Positions 16,524 to 24,545 of a stretch of 64,000 nt of DNA are shown here, piece after piece. The notes under the pieces were generated by a model that saw only the letters and a list, made by a program, of their open reading frames with translations, searched no databases and was not told where the DNA came from. Each line of letters begins with the position of its first letter. Within the stretch, counting starts at the first letter, position 1. The stretch is from CAYYFX01 sp964571855 (GTDB lineage Bacteria > ARS69). The DNA lies in NCBI GenBank assembly GCA_964571855.1, contig CAZNDO010000001.1, forward strand, positions 806,001 through 870,000, given 5' to 3'. The translations under genes and the position numbers were made by a program.

Positions 16524-18044
16524 CTACCTCTCGCCCGTGATCAGCCGCGTGGCGTTCTTCCGGAGGTCGTCGTACGCGCCGTTGTCCTGGTTCGAGAACG
16601 CGATCAGCGTGATGTCCTGCCGGGGGAAGTACCGGAACTCGAAGTTCACGCCGCGCGTGATCCCGCCGTGGCCGAAGGACGGCGCGCCGGGCGCGTTCTG
16701 CGGCTCGAAACCGAAGCCGTAGTCCATCTGCGCCTCCGGGATGCCCGCGGTCTTCGACGCCACCATGTCGCCCAGCGTCTCCTTCGACACGATCCGGCCG
16801 GCCACGAGCGCGCGCGCGAACCGGAGCATGTCCGCCATCGTGGACACGGCGCCGCCGGCGGAGGACCCGCGCCCGCCCCCCGGCTCCGCCTTCCAGCCGC
16901 CGGCGTCCCGCGTGAGACGCTGCGCCTGGGACGCGTCCGCGGGGTCGATGCGGAAGAGCCCCGTCTCCGTCATCCCGGCGGGACGGAAGACGCGCTCCGC
17001 CAGCACCTCGTCGTACGTCTTCCCGGTGACCGCCTCGAGCACCATGCCCAGCAGGATGTAGTTCGAGTTGCTGTAGCGGAACTTCTCGCCGGGCGCGAAG
17101 AGGATGCCGGCGTCCAGCACGAAGGGCAGGAAGTCCGCCACGCGGTCCAGCTCCCGCGCGTGCTTCTCGTAGTTCGCGTTCCAGTACTCCCCCACGCCCG
17201 AGGTGTGCGACAGGAGGTGCGCGATCGTGACCTTCGCGGCGAAGTCCCGGTCCTTCACGGCCGGGAGCACCTTCGCGAGCGGATCGTCGTACCGCAGCCG
17301 GCCCTCCTGCACGAGGGACGCGATCGCCAGCGCCGTGAACATCTTGCTGCCCGACGCCAGCGTGATCCGGGTGTCGTCCGTCATCGGGCGCGTGCGGGCC
17401 GCGTCCGCGAACCCGAACGCGCGGCGGAAGAGCACCTGGTCCCCGCGCGCGATCAGGAGCGCGCCGGCCAGGTCGTCGTCCTTCACCAGCTTCTCCACGT
17501 AGCTGTCCAGCCACGCCTGGGTTTCCGGGCTCGTGATCTCCCCGTTCGGGAGGTACACGGGCTCGGACACGTTCGCGAGGAAGATCAGCTGCCGGATCCC
17601 GTGGGGCGGTGCGGGATCCAGCATGAACTGGAGATCGTGCCAGCCGCCGGTCTTCGCGCTCTTCGCGAAGACGTGCAGGGCGAGCCGGAGGTTCGCGCCC
17701 TGCCCGCTGCCGCTCGCCTCGGCATGGTGGAACTCCAGACGGCCGAAGTCCTGCCGCAATGTGCCCAGGCGCGCGGCCAGCTTCGCCTCGCCGTCGCCGG
17801 CCAGGGCCTCGGGCGAGTAGGCGGCGCGAAGGGCCTTCGACCGCGAGGCCGCATCATCCGCATTGAAGGCCTCGATGAAGTGCCGGCCCTGCTCGTTCCG
17901 GGCAGCGACGAAGGCGGGGTCGGTCCGGTCGAGCGCGCGGGCGGGCGAGGCCGGCGTGGCGAGGGCGGCCAGCGCGATCAGGGCCCACCGGATCACCCCG
18001 TTGCGGGCGAACAGTCGGAAGCCGGGTGGAGTGGACTCGTGCAT
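16524..18044 (-). CDS. Exported beta-lactamase-fold serine hydrolase
   Basis: 506 residues; ATG follows GGGAGTCCCC. A signal or anchor sequence (WALIALAALATPASPARA) precedes a ~110-residue N-terminal alpha/beta domain of unknown role (~45-155). The catalytic domain (~165-500) has the class C/PBP4*-type motifs: SGSK (nucleophile Ser ~231), YSNSN (Tyr ~325, the YxN motif) and GHGG (~459, the KTG equivalent). HLLSHTSGVGEY and PAGMTETG are typical of the Pfam beta-lactamase family, which includes D-amino peptidases, esterases and lactonases. Antibiotic resistance should not be assumed. Divergent from the ECF sigma gene at 18203 across 158 nt in which I see no clear promoter. Confidence 0.85.
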   Translation of the reverse strand: MHESTPPGFRLFARNGVIRWALIALAALATPASPARALDRTDPAFVAARNEQGRHFIEAFNADDAASRSKALRAAYSPEALAGDGEAKLAARLGTLRQDFGRLEFHHAEASGSGQGANLRLALHVFAKSAKTGGWHDLQFMLDPAPPHGIRQLIFLANVSEPVYLPNGEITSPETQAWLDSYVEKLVKDDDLAGALLIARGDQVLFRRAFGFADAARTRPMTDDTRITLASGSKMFTALAIASLVQEGRLRYDDPLAKVLPAVKDRDFAAKVTIAHLLSHTSGVGEYWNANYEKHARELDRVADFLPFVLDAGILFAPGEKFRYSNSNYILLGMVLEAVTGKTYDEVLAERVFRPAGMTETGLFRIDPADASQAQRLTRDAGGWKAEPGGGRGSSAGGAVSTMADMLRFARALVAGRIVSKETLGDMVASKTAGIPEAQMDYGFGFEPQNAPGAPSFGHGGITRGVNFEFRYFPRQDITLIAFSNQDNGAYDDLRKNATRLITGER

Positions 18045-18202
18045 GGGGACTCCCTGGGCAAGGCCCGGAACGGGGATGGCAAGGGCCGGGCGGTCCGGTC
18101 CAGACGGGCGGCCCGGGCATGCCGTTCAACCGGAGGGGTGCCGGCGTGGAGTCCGGCGCCGCGGACTTCCCGCGTCACCCCCGGCGCCACTACCATCCGC
18201 GC

Positions 18203-18778
18203 ATGTCCGACGACCTCTCCCTCGCGCTCCGCCGGCTCGCCGACGGCGACGCCGCGGCGCTCGATCGCGTGATGCACCTCCTGTACGACGAGCTGCGCGA
18301 CCTGGCGCGGCGGCGGCTGCGCGCGGAGCGGGCCGACCACACGCTCGGCGCCACCGCACTCGTGAACGAGGCGTACCTGCGGCTCGCGCGGCAGCACAGT
18401 CTGGACGTGGCCAGCCGGACGCAGTTCTTCATCGTCGCGGCGAAGACGATGCGCCGGATCCTGGTGGACTACGCGCGCAAGCGGAAGCGCGTGAAGCGCG
18501 GCGGCGACCTGGAGCGCGTGCCGCTCGACGACGACCTGCCGTTCCTGTCCGACCAGGCGGCGGACGAGCTGCTCGCGCTGGAGGACGCGCTCGAGCGGCT
18601 CGCGGCGGCGAACCCGCGTGCCGCGGAAGTGGTGGAGCATCGCTTCTTCTCGGGCCTGACCGTGGACGAGATCGCGGCCGCGCGCGGCGTGTCCTCGAAG
18701 ACCGTGCAGCGCGACTGGGTCGTGGCGCGCGCGTGGCTCCGCAAGGAAGTGGCCCGGGATCTCGGCATCCCGGACTGA
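18203..18778 (+). CDS. ECF sigma factor, kinase-linked type (module 1)
   Basis: 191 residues. Sigma2 (~1-90) contains ALVNEAYLRLAR and AAKTMRRILVDYARKRKRVKRGG; sigma4 (~120-185) has VVEHRFFSGLTVDEIAAARGVSSKTVQRDW, whose key part is the HTH around GLTVDEIA and SSKTVQRDW. This is the TIGR02999-like ECF group. The usual DAED-like acidic patch before LVQE is replaced by GATA, with Thr51 aligning to the Glu. In Vibrio EcfP a Thr in this region is phosphorylated by kinase PknT to allow core binding. A Ser/Thr kinase gene follows 66 nt downstream. Internal start chosen because upstream residues are low-complexity and unlike the family. Confidence 0.85.
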   Translation: MSDDLSLALRRLADGDAAALDRVMHLLYDELRDLARRRLRAERADHTLGATALVNEAYLRLARQHSLDVASRTQFFIVAAKTMRRILVDYARKRKRVKRGGDLERVPLDDDLPFLSDQAADELLALEDALERLAAANPRAAEVVEHRFFSGLTVDEIAAARGVSSKTVQRDWVVARAWLRKEVARDLGIPD

Positions 18779-18844
18779 GCCCGGGCCGGCCGGCCGCGTG
18801 TCCGATCCCGCGGCAATCCGGCGCGACACGGTCAGGAGGAACCG

Positions 18845-21562
18845 TTGGACTCGCAGACGTGGGCCCGCCTCGAGACCGTCTTCTTCGCCGCGCTGGATCT
18901 TCCGCCGGGGCAGCGCGCCGCGTACCTCGACGAGGCCTGCGCCGGCGACCCCGCCCTTCGCGCCGAGGTGGCGGCGATGCTGGCCGCCCACGAGGACTCC
19001 GGGACGGACGGCCTCGAGATCGAGCGCGCGCTGCTGAACGAGGGCGGCCATCCCGCGCTGCGCGATACGGCCGCGCACGAGGGGATGGAGGTGGGGCCGT
19101 GGCGGCTCTCGCGGCTCCTCGGCACCGGCGGGATGGGCGAGGTGTGGCTGGCGTCACGGACCGGCGGGGACTTCGAACAGGCGGCCGCCGTGAAGCTGGT
19201 GCGGCCCGGCTGGCGCACGACGGAGTTGGCGGCGCGCTTCCGCCACGAGCGCCGCCTGCTGGCGCGGCTGGCGCACCCGAACATCGCGATGCTGCTGGAC
19301 GGCGGGCTCACCGCGGAGGGCACGCCGTACCTCGCCATGGAGTACGTGGACGGGCGTCCGATCACCGCATGGTGCGCGGAGCGCAGCCTCGACCTGCGGC
19401 AGCGGCTCAAGCTCTTCCGGGAGGTGTGCGAAGCCGTGCGCTTCGCCCACGCGAACCTCGTGGTGCACCGCGATCTCAAGCCGGCGAACATCCTGGTCAC
19501 CGGGGAAGGGCGCCCCGTGCTGCTGGACTTCGGCATCGCGAAACTCCTGGACGCCGAGGACGCGGACACGGCGGTGACGCGGGCGGACGACCGCCTGCTG
19601 ACGCCCGAGCACGCGGCCCCGGAGCAGCTGCGCGGCGAGGCGGCCACCGTGGCCACGGACGTGTGGGCGCTCGGCGCGCTGCTGTTCGAGATGCTGGCGG
19701 GGCAGCGGCCGTTCGACGTGTCCGGGAAGACCCCGCGCTCGATCGAACGGATCGTGTGCGAATCGGATCCGCCGCGGCCGAGCGCGGTGGCGGCGCCGGC
19801 GGACGCGCGCGCGCTGCGCGGCGACCTGGACGCCATCGTCCTCACCGCGATGCGGCGCGACCCGGAGCAGCGGTACCTCTCCGTGGAGCAGCTCGCGACG
19901 GACGTCGAGCTGCATCTGGCGGGCATGCCCGTGCGCGCGCGCCCGGAGGGACTCGGCTACCACGCGGCGAAGTTCGTGCGCCGGCACCGCACGGCGGTGG
20001 CGGCGATGAGCGCGTTCGTGCTGCTGCTCGCGGCATCCGCCGCGTCCTGGTGGCAGCAGGCGCGCGTCGTGTCGCGGGAGCGGGACCGCGCCGTGTCGGC
20101 GAACCGGGACTCGGAGCAGGCGATCGCGATGATGATCGGCCTCTTCGGCGTGGCGAACCCGCGGGTCGTTCCCGGCGGCGACACGCTGCGCGTGAACGAC
20201 CTCCTGCGCCTGATGACGGCGGAGCTGGACAGCTCGACCGAGAGCCCCCGCGTGCGCGCGAAGCTCTGGTCGGCGCTGGCGGAGATCCACACGTCGTGGA
20301 GCCGGCACGAGGAGGCCGAGTCCGCGGCGGTCCGCGGCATCGCGGCGGCGCACGAGGGCGATCTGGTGGCGGAGGATCTGCTGCTGTCGCACCAGCGCGC
20401 GCGCGTGGTGCTGTACCGGGACGGGCAGGAGGACGCGGAGCCGCTCCTCCGGGAATCGCTGGCGCGGCACGAGGCGCACTTCGGGCCGACGCATCAGGAG
20501 CTGGTCCCGGTCCTGCAGGACCTGGCCCTCGCGACGGTGGATCGGGACGAGGCTGCCCGCCTGCTGGCGCGCGCGCTGGACATCACGCGACGAAGCGGCG
20601 ACGGGACGTCGCTGGCGTCGCTGCACAACGCGATCGGCTCGAACCACTGGGCCGCCGGCCGCCGCGACTCCGCGCTCGCGTCCTTCGGACGCGCCTACGG
20701 GCTGCTGGCGGCGCGTGTGCCCCCGGGCAGCCCGGATCTCCTCTCCGTGCGGAGCAACATGGCCGTGTGCGAGGCCGCGCTCGGCCGGTACGCGGAGGCC
20801 GAGCGATCCCATCGTGAGATCCTGGAGGGACGGCGCCGGATCTTCGGGGACGCCTCGCTGCCCGCCGGCAACAGCCGGCACCAGCTTGCGGTGGCCCTCT
20901 CCCTGCAGTGCCGGCACGAGGAGGCCGTGGCGGCGCTCCGGACCGCCATCGAAGCCCTGATCGAGGCGGTCGGTCCCGAGCACGGGGACACCATGCTCGC
21001 GCGCCGGAGCCTCGCGTCCGCGCTCATCCGGGCGGGGCGCGTGGACGAGGGGTTCGCGGAGATGGCCGCGGTGCAGGAGGCGTTCGCCGCCCGCGGGGAC
21101 GCCGACTCGGAGGAAGGGCTCCGGGTGCGTCTCGCCCGCGCCGAGATGGAGCTTGCGTGCGGCCGGGCGGTGCCGGTGGGCGGCGTGCGCGCGATCGCCG
21201 CGGCGGCGAAGGAGGCCGGGCACGGGAGCGCGCAGCGGGACGCGGCCCGGGTTCTCGGGCTCGCCGCGTTGACGGCGCCGGCGGAGGCGCTTCCGGGGGA
21301 GGCCGAGGCCGCGCTCGGCGACGCCCTCGCGGCGGTGGAGGCCACGGACGGGCCGGACCACGCGAACACGCACTTCCTGCGCACGGCGTTCCTCCTCGCG
21401 CGCCACCAGGCGGGCAAGCCCGTGGACGCCGCGGCCCTGCGCACGGCCCTGGACGGCTGCAATCCCTGCGGGATGGCCAGCGCGCCGGTCCTGCACCGGG
21501 CGCGGGAGGTCCTTGCCGCCCTTCCGAGGGCCGCGCTCCCCGGAGGACGCGCCGCCTCCTGA
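18845..21562 (+). CDS. Membrane Ser/Thr protein kinase with TPR sensor region (module 1)
   Basis: 905 residues from a TTG start with AGGAGG 5 nt upstream. The N-terminal ~80 residues match the family leader (W-x-x-(L/I)-x-x-x-F-x-x-A-L-D-L-P, then YLDEACAGDPALRAEV). The kinase domain spans ~84-345: glycine loop GTGGMGEVW, Lys117, HRDLKPAN (~208-215), DFG (~228-230) and APEQ. A transmembrane helix (AVAAMSAFVLLLAASAAS, ~380-398) separates it from ~500 residues of TPR-like helices in the periplasm (EEAESAAVRGIA, AEAERSHREILEG). It probably phosphorylates the upstream ECF sigma factor. The output genes may include the surface proteins just downstream, which is inference from position. Confidence 0.88.
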   Translation: MDSQTWARLETVFFAALDLPPGQRAAYLDEACAGDPALRAEVAAMLAAHEDSGTDGLEIERALLNEGGHPALRDTAAHEGMEVGPWRLSRLLGTGGMGEVWLASRTGGDFEQAAAVKLVRPGWRTTELAARFRHERRLLARLAHPNIAMLLDGGLTAEGTPYLAMEYVDGRPITAWCAERSLDLRQRLKLFREVCEAVRFAHANLVVHRDLKPANILVTGEGRPVLLDFGIAKLLDAEDADTAVTRADDRLLTPEHAAPEQLRGEAATVATDVWALGALLFEMLAGQRPFDVSGKTPRSIERIVCESDPPRPSAVAAPADARALRGDLDAIVLTAMRRDPEQRYLSVEQLATDVELHLAGMPVRARPEGLGYHAAKFVRRHRTAVAAMSAFVLLLAASAASWWQQARVVSRERDRAVSANRDSEQAIAMMIGLFGVANPRVVPGGDTLRVNDLLRLMTAELDSSTESPRVRAKLWSALAEIHTSWSRHEEAESAAVRGIAAAHEGDLVAEDLLLSHQRARVVLYRDGQEDAEPLLRESLARHEAHFGPTHQELVPVLQDLALATVDRDEAARLLARALDITRRSGDGTSLASLHNAIGSNHWAAGRRDSALASFGRAYGLLAARVPPGSPDLLSVRSNMAVCEAALGRYAEAERSHREILEGRRRIFGDASLPAGNSRHQLAVALSLQCRHEEAVAALRTAIEALIEAVGPEHGDTMLARRSLASALIRAGRVDEGFAEMAAVQEAFAARGDADSEEGLRVRLARAEMELACGRAVPVGGVRAIAAAAKEAGHGSAQRDAARVLGLAALTAPAEALPGEAEAALGDALAAVEATDGPDHANTHFLRTAFLLARHQAGKPVDAAALRTALDGCNPCGMASAPVLHRAREVLAALPRAALPGGRAAS

Positions 21563-21582
21563 GGACACGCCGCCTCCTGGGG
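21547..21582 (+). repeat. Two-copy 18-nt tandem repeat at a kinase stop codon
   Basis: Two adjacent 18-nt units (ACGCGCCGCCTCCTGAGG and ACACGCCGCCTCCTGGGG, 16 of 18 identical). The kinase stop codon TGA falls in the first unit. Function unknown; it could be a slipped-strand duplication. Confidence 0.5.
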
Positions 21583-21653
21583 TCATGTCCCCTCCCGGAC
21601 GCGAACGGTGTGATCCCCGGAGAAGCCCCGAACGGGCATCCCGGAGGTCCGTC

Positions 21654-22247
21654 TTGCGCAATCCCGCATCCACTCTCGTCGCGTCCCTGCTGATCGCCGC
21701 CGTGGCCGGCCCCGCATCCGCGGGATCCGTCTGCGGCCGGGTGACGGATGCGGAGACCGGCCGCCCGGTCGCGCGCGCCGGGGTCTTCGTCCGCACCCCC
21801 GACGGCGCCTACACCGGACGCGTCGGCGCCAGCGACGACACCGGCGCGTACTGCGTCCCGGATGTGGCCCCCGGCACGTACGACCTCGAGATCCGGCACG
21901 ACGACTACGCGCTGCGCTACGTGCGCGGCGTGATCGTCGACGATCCCGTCACGGGCGTGGACGCGGCGCTGGCGTCCACCGGGCTCACGCTCGAGCCGCC
22001 GCGACCCAACCCCGCGCGCCGGTCGCTCTCGTTCGCGTTCCGCGCGGACACGGATGCGCGCGTCGTCGTGCACGACGTGCAGGGACGCTTCGTGCACGGC
22101 TGGACCGCCACCGGCGGGGCGTCGCTGCGTCAGGTGGACTGGGATCTGCGCGATCGCTCCGGGAACCCGCTCGCCTCCGGCATCTACTGGCTTCGTCTCG
22201 AGACCCGCGCGTCGGTCGTCGCGCGCCGCTTCGTCGTCCTCCACTGA
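21654..22247 (+). CDS. Small secreted CarboxypepD_reg plus FlgD-like protein
   Basis: 197 residues from a TTG start with GGAGG 6 nt upstream; longer in-frame starts add a Pro-rich stretch with no family character. Signal peptide ~1-23 (LVASLLIAAVAGPASAGS). Residues ~24-95 are a carboxypeptidase regulatory-like beta-sandwich (VCGRVTDAETGRPVARAGV, YDLEIRHDDYALRYVRGV). Residues ~110-197 are a FlgD-like Ig domain (PPRPNPARRSLSF, VHDVQGRFVHGW, WDLRDRSGNPL, ASGIYWLRLE) ending in RRFVVLH. Essentially a minimal adhesion domain plus sorting tag. It lies 91 nt after the kinase gene and 11 nt before the glycine-rich lipoprotein, so it may be co-transcribed with both. Confidence 0.75.
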   Translation: MRNPASTLVASLLIAAVAGPASAGSVCGRVTDAETGRPVARAGVFVRTPDGAYTGRVGASDDTGAYCVPDVAPGTYDLEIRHDDYALRYVRGVIVDDPVTGVDAALASTGLTLEPPRPNPARRSLSFAFRADTDARVVVHDVQGRFVHGWTATGGASLRQVDWDLRDRSGNPLASGIYWLRLETRASVVARRFVVLH

Positions 22248-22258
22248 GGTCCGATCCC

Positions 22259-24466
22259 ATGAACCCGTCCACTTCCTGTGCCGCGCGCGTCGCCCTCGCC
22301 CTGCTCGCCCTCGCCGTGTCGTCCTGCGACGACGCGCCGCCCCTCGCCCCCGTGCCGGACGCGCCGGAGGCCTCCGGCGCGGTGGTCGCGGGAACGGTGC
22401 GCGTCCCGGACGGCGACGCGGTCGCCGGCGTGGCTGTGTCCCTCGAGCCGCTGCGCGACGGGATCCCGGCCTCCGTGTGGGCGCGCGTGCACGCGCCCGC
22501 AGCGGAGCTGCGGGGCGGCGGTGCGGCGGGCGAAGCGGCGGCGGCCGCACCGCGCGCCGCCGTCACCGACGCGCACGGCCGCTTCGCCTTCGCCGGCGTG
22601 GAGCCGGGCGCGTACCTGGTGCGCTCGTCCGCGCGGGACCATCGCGCGGGCGCCGGCACGGCGCAGGTGCTGCCGCCCGCTGAGGTCGCGGCGGAGACCA
22701 CGTTCGTGGACATCGCCCTCGTTCCCGTGGGGAAGGTGCACGGCACGGCCACGCTCTCGGGTCACGGGGGATCGCACGCGAACACGATCGTGTACGTGGG
22801 CGGCACGTCGAACGTGGCGGTCACCGACGACACCGGCGCCTGGCTCCTGGACGACGTGCCGGTGGGCACGCACGGGATCCGTGCCACGCACCCGGGCTGG
22901 CACGACGCCACGACGACCGCGGCGGTGACGGCGGCCGGCGACTCCGTGGCGGCGGGCGCGATGACGCTGCTGCCGCAGACGAACATCCCGCCGACCGCGA
23001 CCGCGACGGCGGCGGCGTACGGGAGCGTCGTGCTGCCGTTCGCCCTGGGTGGCGCGGGCGTCGACGTGGACGGCACGATCGTGCAGTACGCCTGGGATTT
23101 CGAGGACGACGGCGTCCTGGACTGGAGCAGCACGACGTCCCCGGCGACCACGCACGCGTACGCGGCCGCCGGGGCGTACCGGGCGAAGCTGCGCGTCGTG
23201 GACGACGAGGGGGGCGTGGCGCACGCGGTCGTCACGTTCCACATCCACGACGCCCTGCACGTCACCACGTCGGGAAGCGACGCGAACGACGGAACGGCCG
23301 CGGCGCCCTTCGCCACGATCGCGCATGCCGCGGCGGAGGCCGGCGCGCTGGGCGGCATCCCGGTGCGCGTGGCGCTCGGCACCTACGCGGAGACCCTCGC
23401 GTTCGCGAACGGGACCACGATCGTAGGCGGCTACAACGCCGCGACGTGGACGCGCGCGGCGGGGTCGCGCAGCACGGTGGTGGGGACGGCGGAGGCGACC
23501 GCCACCGCGCTGACCGCGCTGGGCGTGACCGGGCTCCGCTTCGAGCGCGCCACTCCCGTGGCCGCCGACGCGATCGCGATGCGCGTGCGGGACTGCGGTC
23601 CGGGCGTGGTCTTCACGGACTGCGCGTTCGTGGCGGGCGACGCGGCGGACGGCGCGCCGGGCACCGACGGGGGATTGACCTACGGGCCCGCTGGCGGCGG
23701 CGGGGGACGTGGCGGGGACTGCTCCGGCCCATCCGCGAACGGGACCGCCGGCAGCGGTCCGAGCGGCGGCGCGGGCGGACCGCGCGGCACCGGCGGCAGC
23801 TCGGGCGGGAACGGCGGGAACGGCGGCCCCGGCACCGACGGCGCGCACGCGACGGCACCGAACGCCGGGGGATTCCTCTGGGTCGACACCTGGGTTCCCT
23901 TCGTGGGCTACACGGGCGGCGCAGCCACCCCGGGCAGCGGCGGCGGCGGTGGCGGCGGCGGCGACTTCCTCGCGGGGTGCGCGAACGCGGGCGGGGACGG
24001 CGGGGACGGCGGCTCGGGCGGCGCGGCCGGTCAGGGCGGCACGGGCGGCCAGGGGGGGCGAGTCTCCTTCGCGCTGCTGAGCATCGACACCGTGAGCCCG
24101 ACCGCGCAGTTCGTGAACTGCGCCTTCCTCTCCGGTGCGGCGGGGGACGGCGGGGCGGGCGGAAAAGGCGGCGCCGGCAGTCTGGGCGGCACCGGGGAGC
24201 CGGGCGAGACGCCTCCCTTCCTGCCGTCCGGCGGCTCCGGCGGCAACGGCGGCGCGGGCGGGTGGGGCGGCGGCGGGTCCGGCGGCCCGGGCGGCCTCAG
24301 CTACTGCGTGTACGCGCGGGGGCTCGCACCGTCCCTCACCGGCTGCACGTTCACGCCGGGAACCGCGGGCGCCGGCGGGCTCGGCGGCTCGGGCCGGTTC
24401 CTCTACCTCACGCGCGCGGCCAACGGCCCGGCCGGCACGGCGGGCGGCGTGCTGATCGTTCCCTGA
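22259..24466 (+). CDS. Glycine-rich surface lipoprotein with PKD and beta-helix-like domains
   Basis: 735 residues. Lipobox VSSC at ~20-23 gives a Pro/Ala-rich lipid-anchored start. Residues ~40-150 and ~155-240 are CarboxypepD_reg-like (VAGTVRVPDGDAVAGVAVS). A PKD domain follows at ~245-335 (DVDGTIVQYAWDFEDDGV), then a DUF1565/pectate-lyase-like start (LHVTTSGSDANDGTAAAPF, RVALGTYAETLAF). From ~460 the protein is dominated by GGxGG repeats (GNGGNGGPGTDGAHA, GGDGGDGGSGGAAGQGG) broken by short beta-helix-like rungs (AQFVNCAFLSGAAGD, LTGCTFTPGTAG). This resembles myxobacterial glycine-rich surface proteins. Such repeats may form polyglycine-II-like or Ca-binding layers; the role is unknown. Confidence 0.75.
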   Translation: MNPSTSCAARVALALLALAVSSCDDAPPLAPVPDAPEASGAVVAGTVRVPDGDAVAGVAVSLEPLRDGIPASVWARVHAPAAELRGGGAAGEAAAAAPRAAVTDAHGRFAFAGVEPGAYLVRSSARDHRAGAGTAQVLPPAEVAAETTFVDIALVPVGKVHGTATLSGHGGSHANTIVYVGGTSNVAVTDDTGAWLLDDVPVGTHGIRATHPGWHDATTTAAVTAAGDSVAAGAMTLLPQTNIPPTATATAAAYGSVVLPFALGGAGVDVDGTIVQYAWDFEDDGVLDWSSTTSPATTHAYAAAGAYRAKLRVVDDEGGVAHAVVTFHIHDALHVTTSGSDANDGTAAAPFATIAHAAAEAGALGGIPVRVALGTYAETLAFANGTTIVGGYNAATWTRAAGSRSTVVGTAEATATALTALGVTGLRFERATPVAADAIAMRVRDCGPGVVFTDCAFVAGDAADGAPGTDGGLTYGPAGGGGGRGGDCSGPSANGTAGSGPSGGAGGPRGTGGSSGGNGGNGGPGTDGAHATAPNAGGFLWVDTWVPFVGYTGGAATPGSGGGGGGGGDFLAGCANAGGDGGDGGSGGAAGQGGTGGQGGRVSFALLSIDTVSPTAQFVNCAFLSGAAGDGGAGGKGGAGSLGGTGEPGETPPFLPSGGSGGNGGAGGWGGGGSGGPGGLSYCVYARGLAPSLTGCTFTPGTAGAGGLGGSGRFLYLTRAANGPAGTAGGVLIVP

Positions 24467-24545
24467 CCCTCGCACGGCGCGGCCGTGTCCGGTTCGCGCC
24501 GTGGACCGCGCGATCCTCCTTCGAACCCCAGAAGGAGGAATCGTC

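Noticed and set aside
15820..17514. 552-codon N-terminal extension of the GH13 frame
   Set aside because: Overlaps the serine hydrolase and the small secreted gene; translation is unlike any domain, and GTG 15819 has a ribosome site and signal peptide.
16524..18044. Beta-lactam resistance gene
   Set aside because: The motifs fit the broad serine hydrolase/PBP-like family with an extra N-terminal domain; nothing ties it to antibiotic hydrolysis.
21547..21582. Start of a CRISPR array
   Set aside because: Only two directly abutting 18-nt units with no spacers, and no cas genes nearby.
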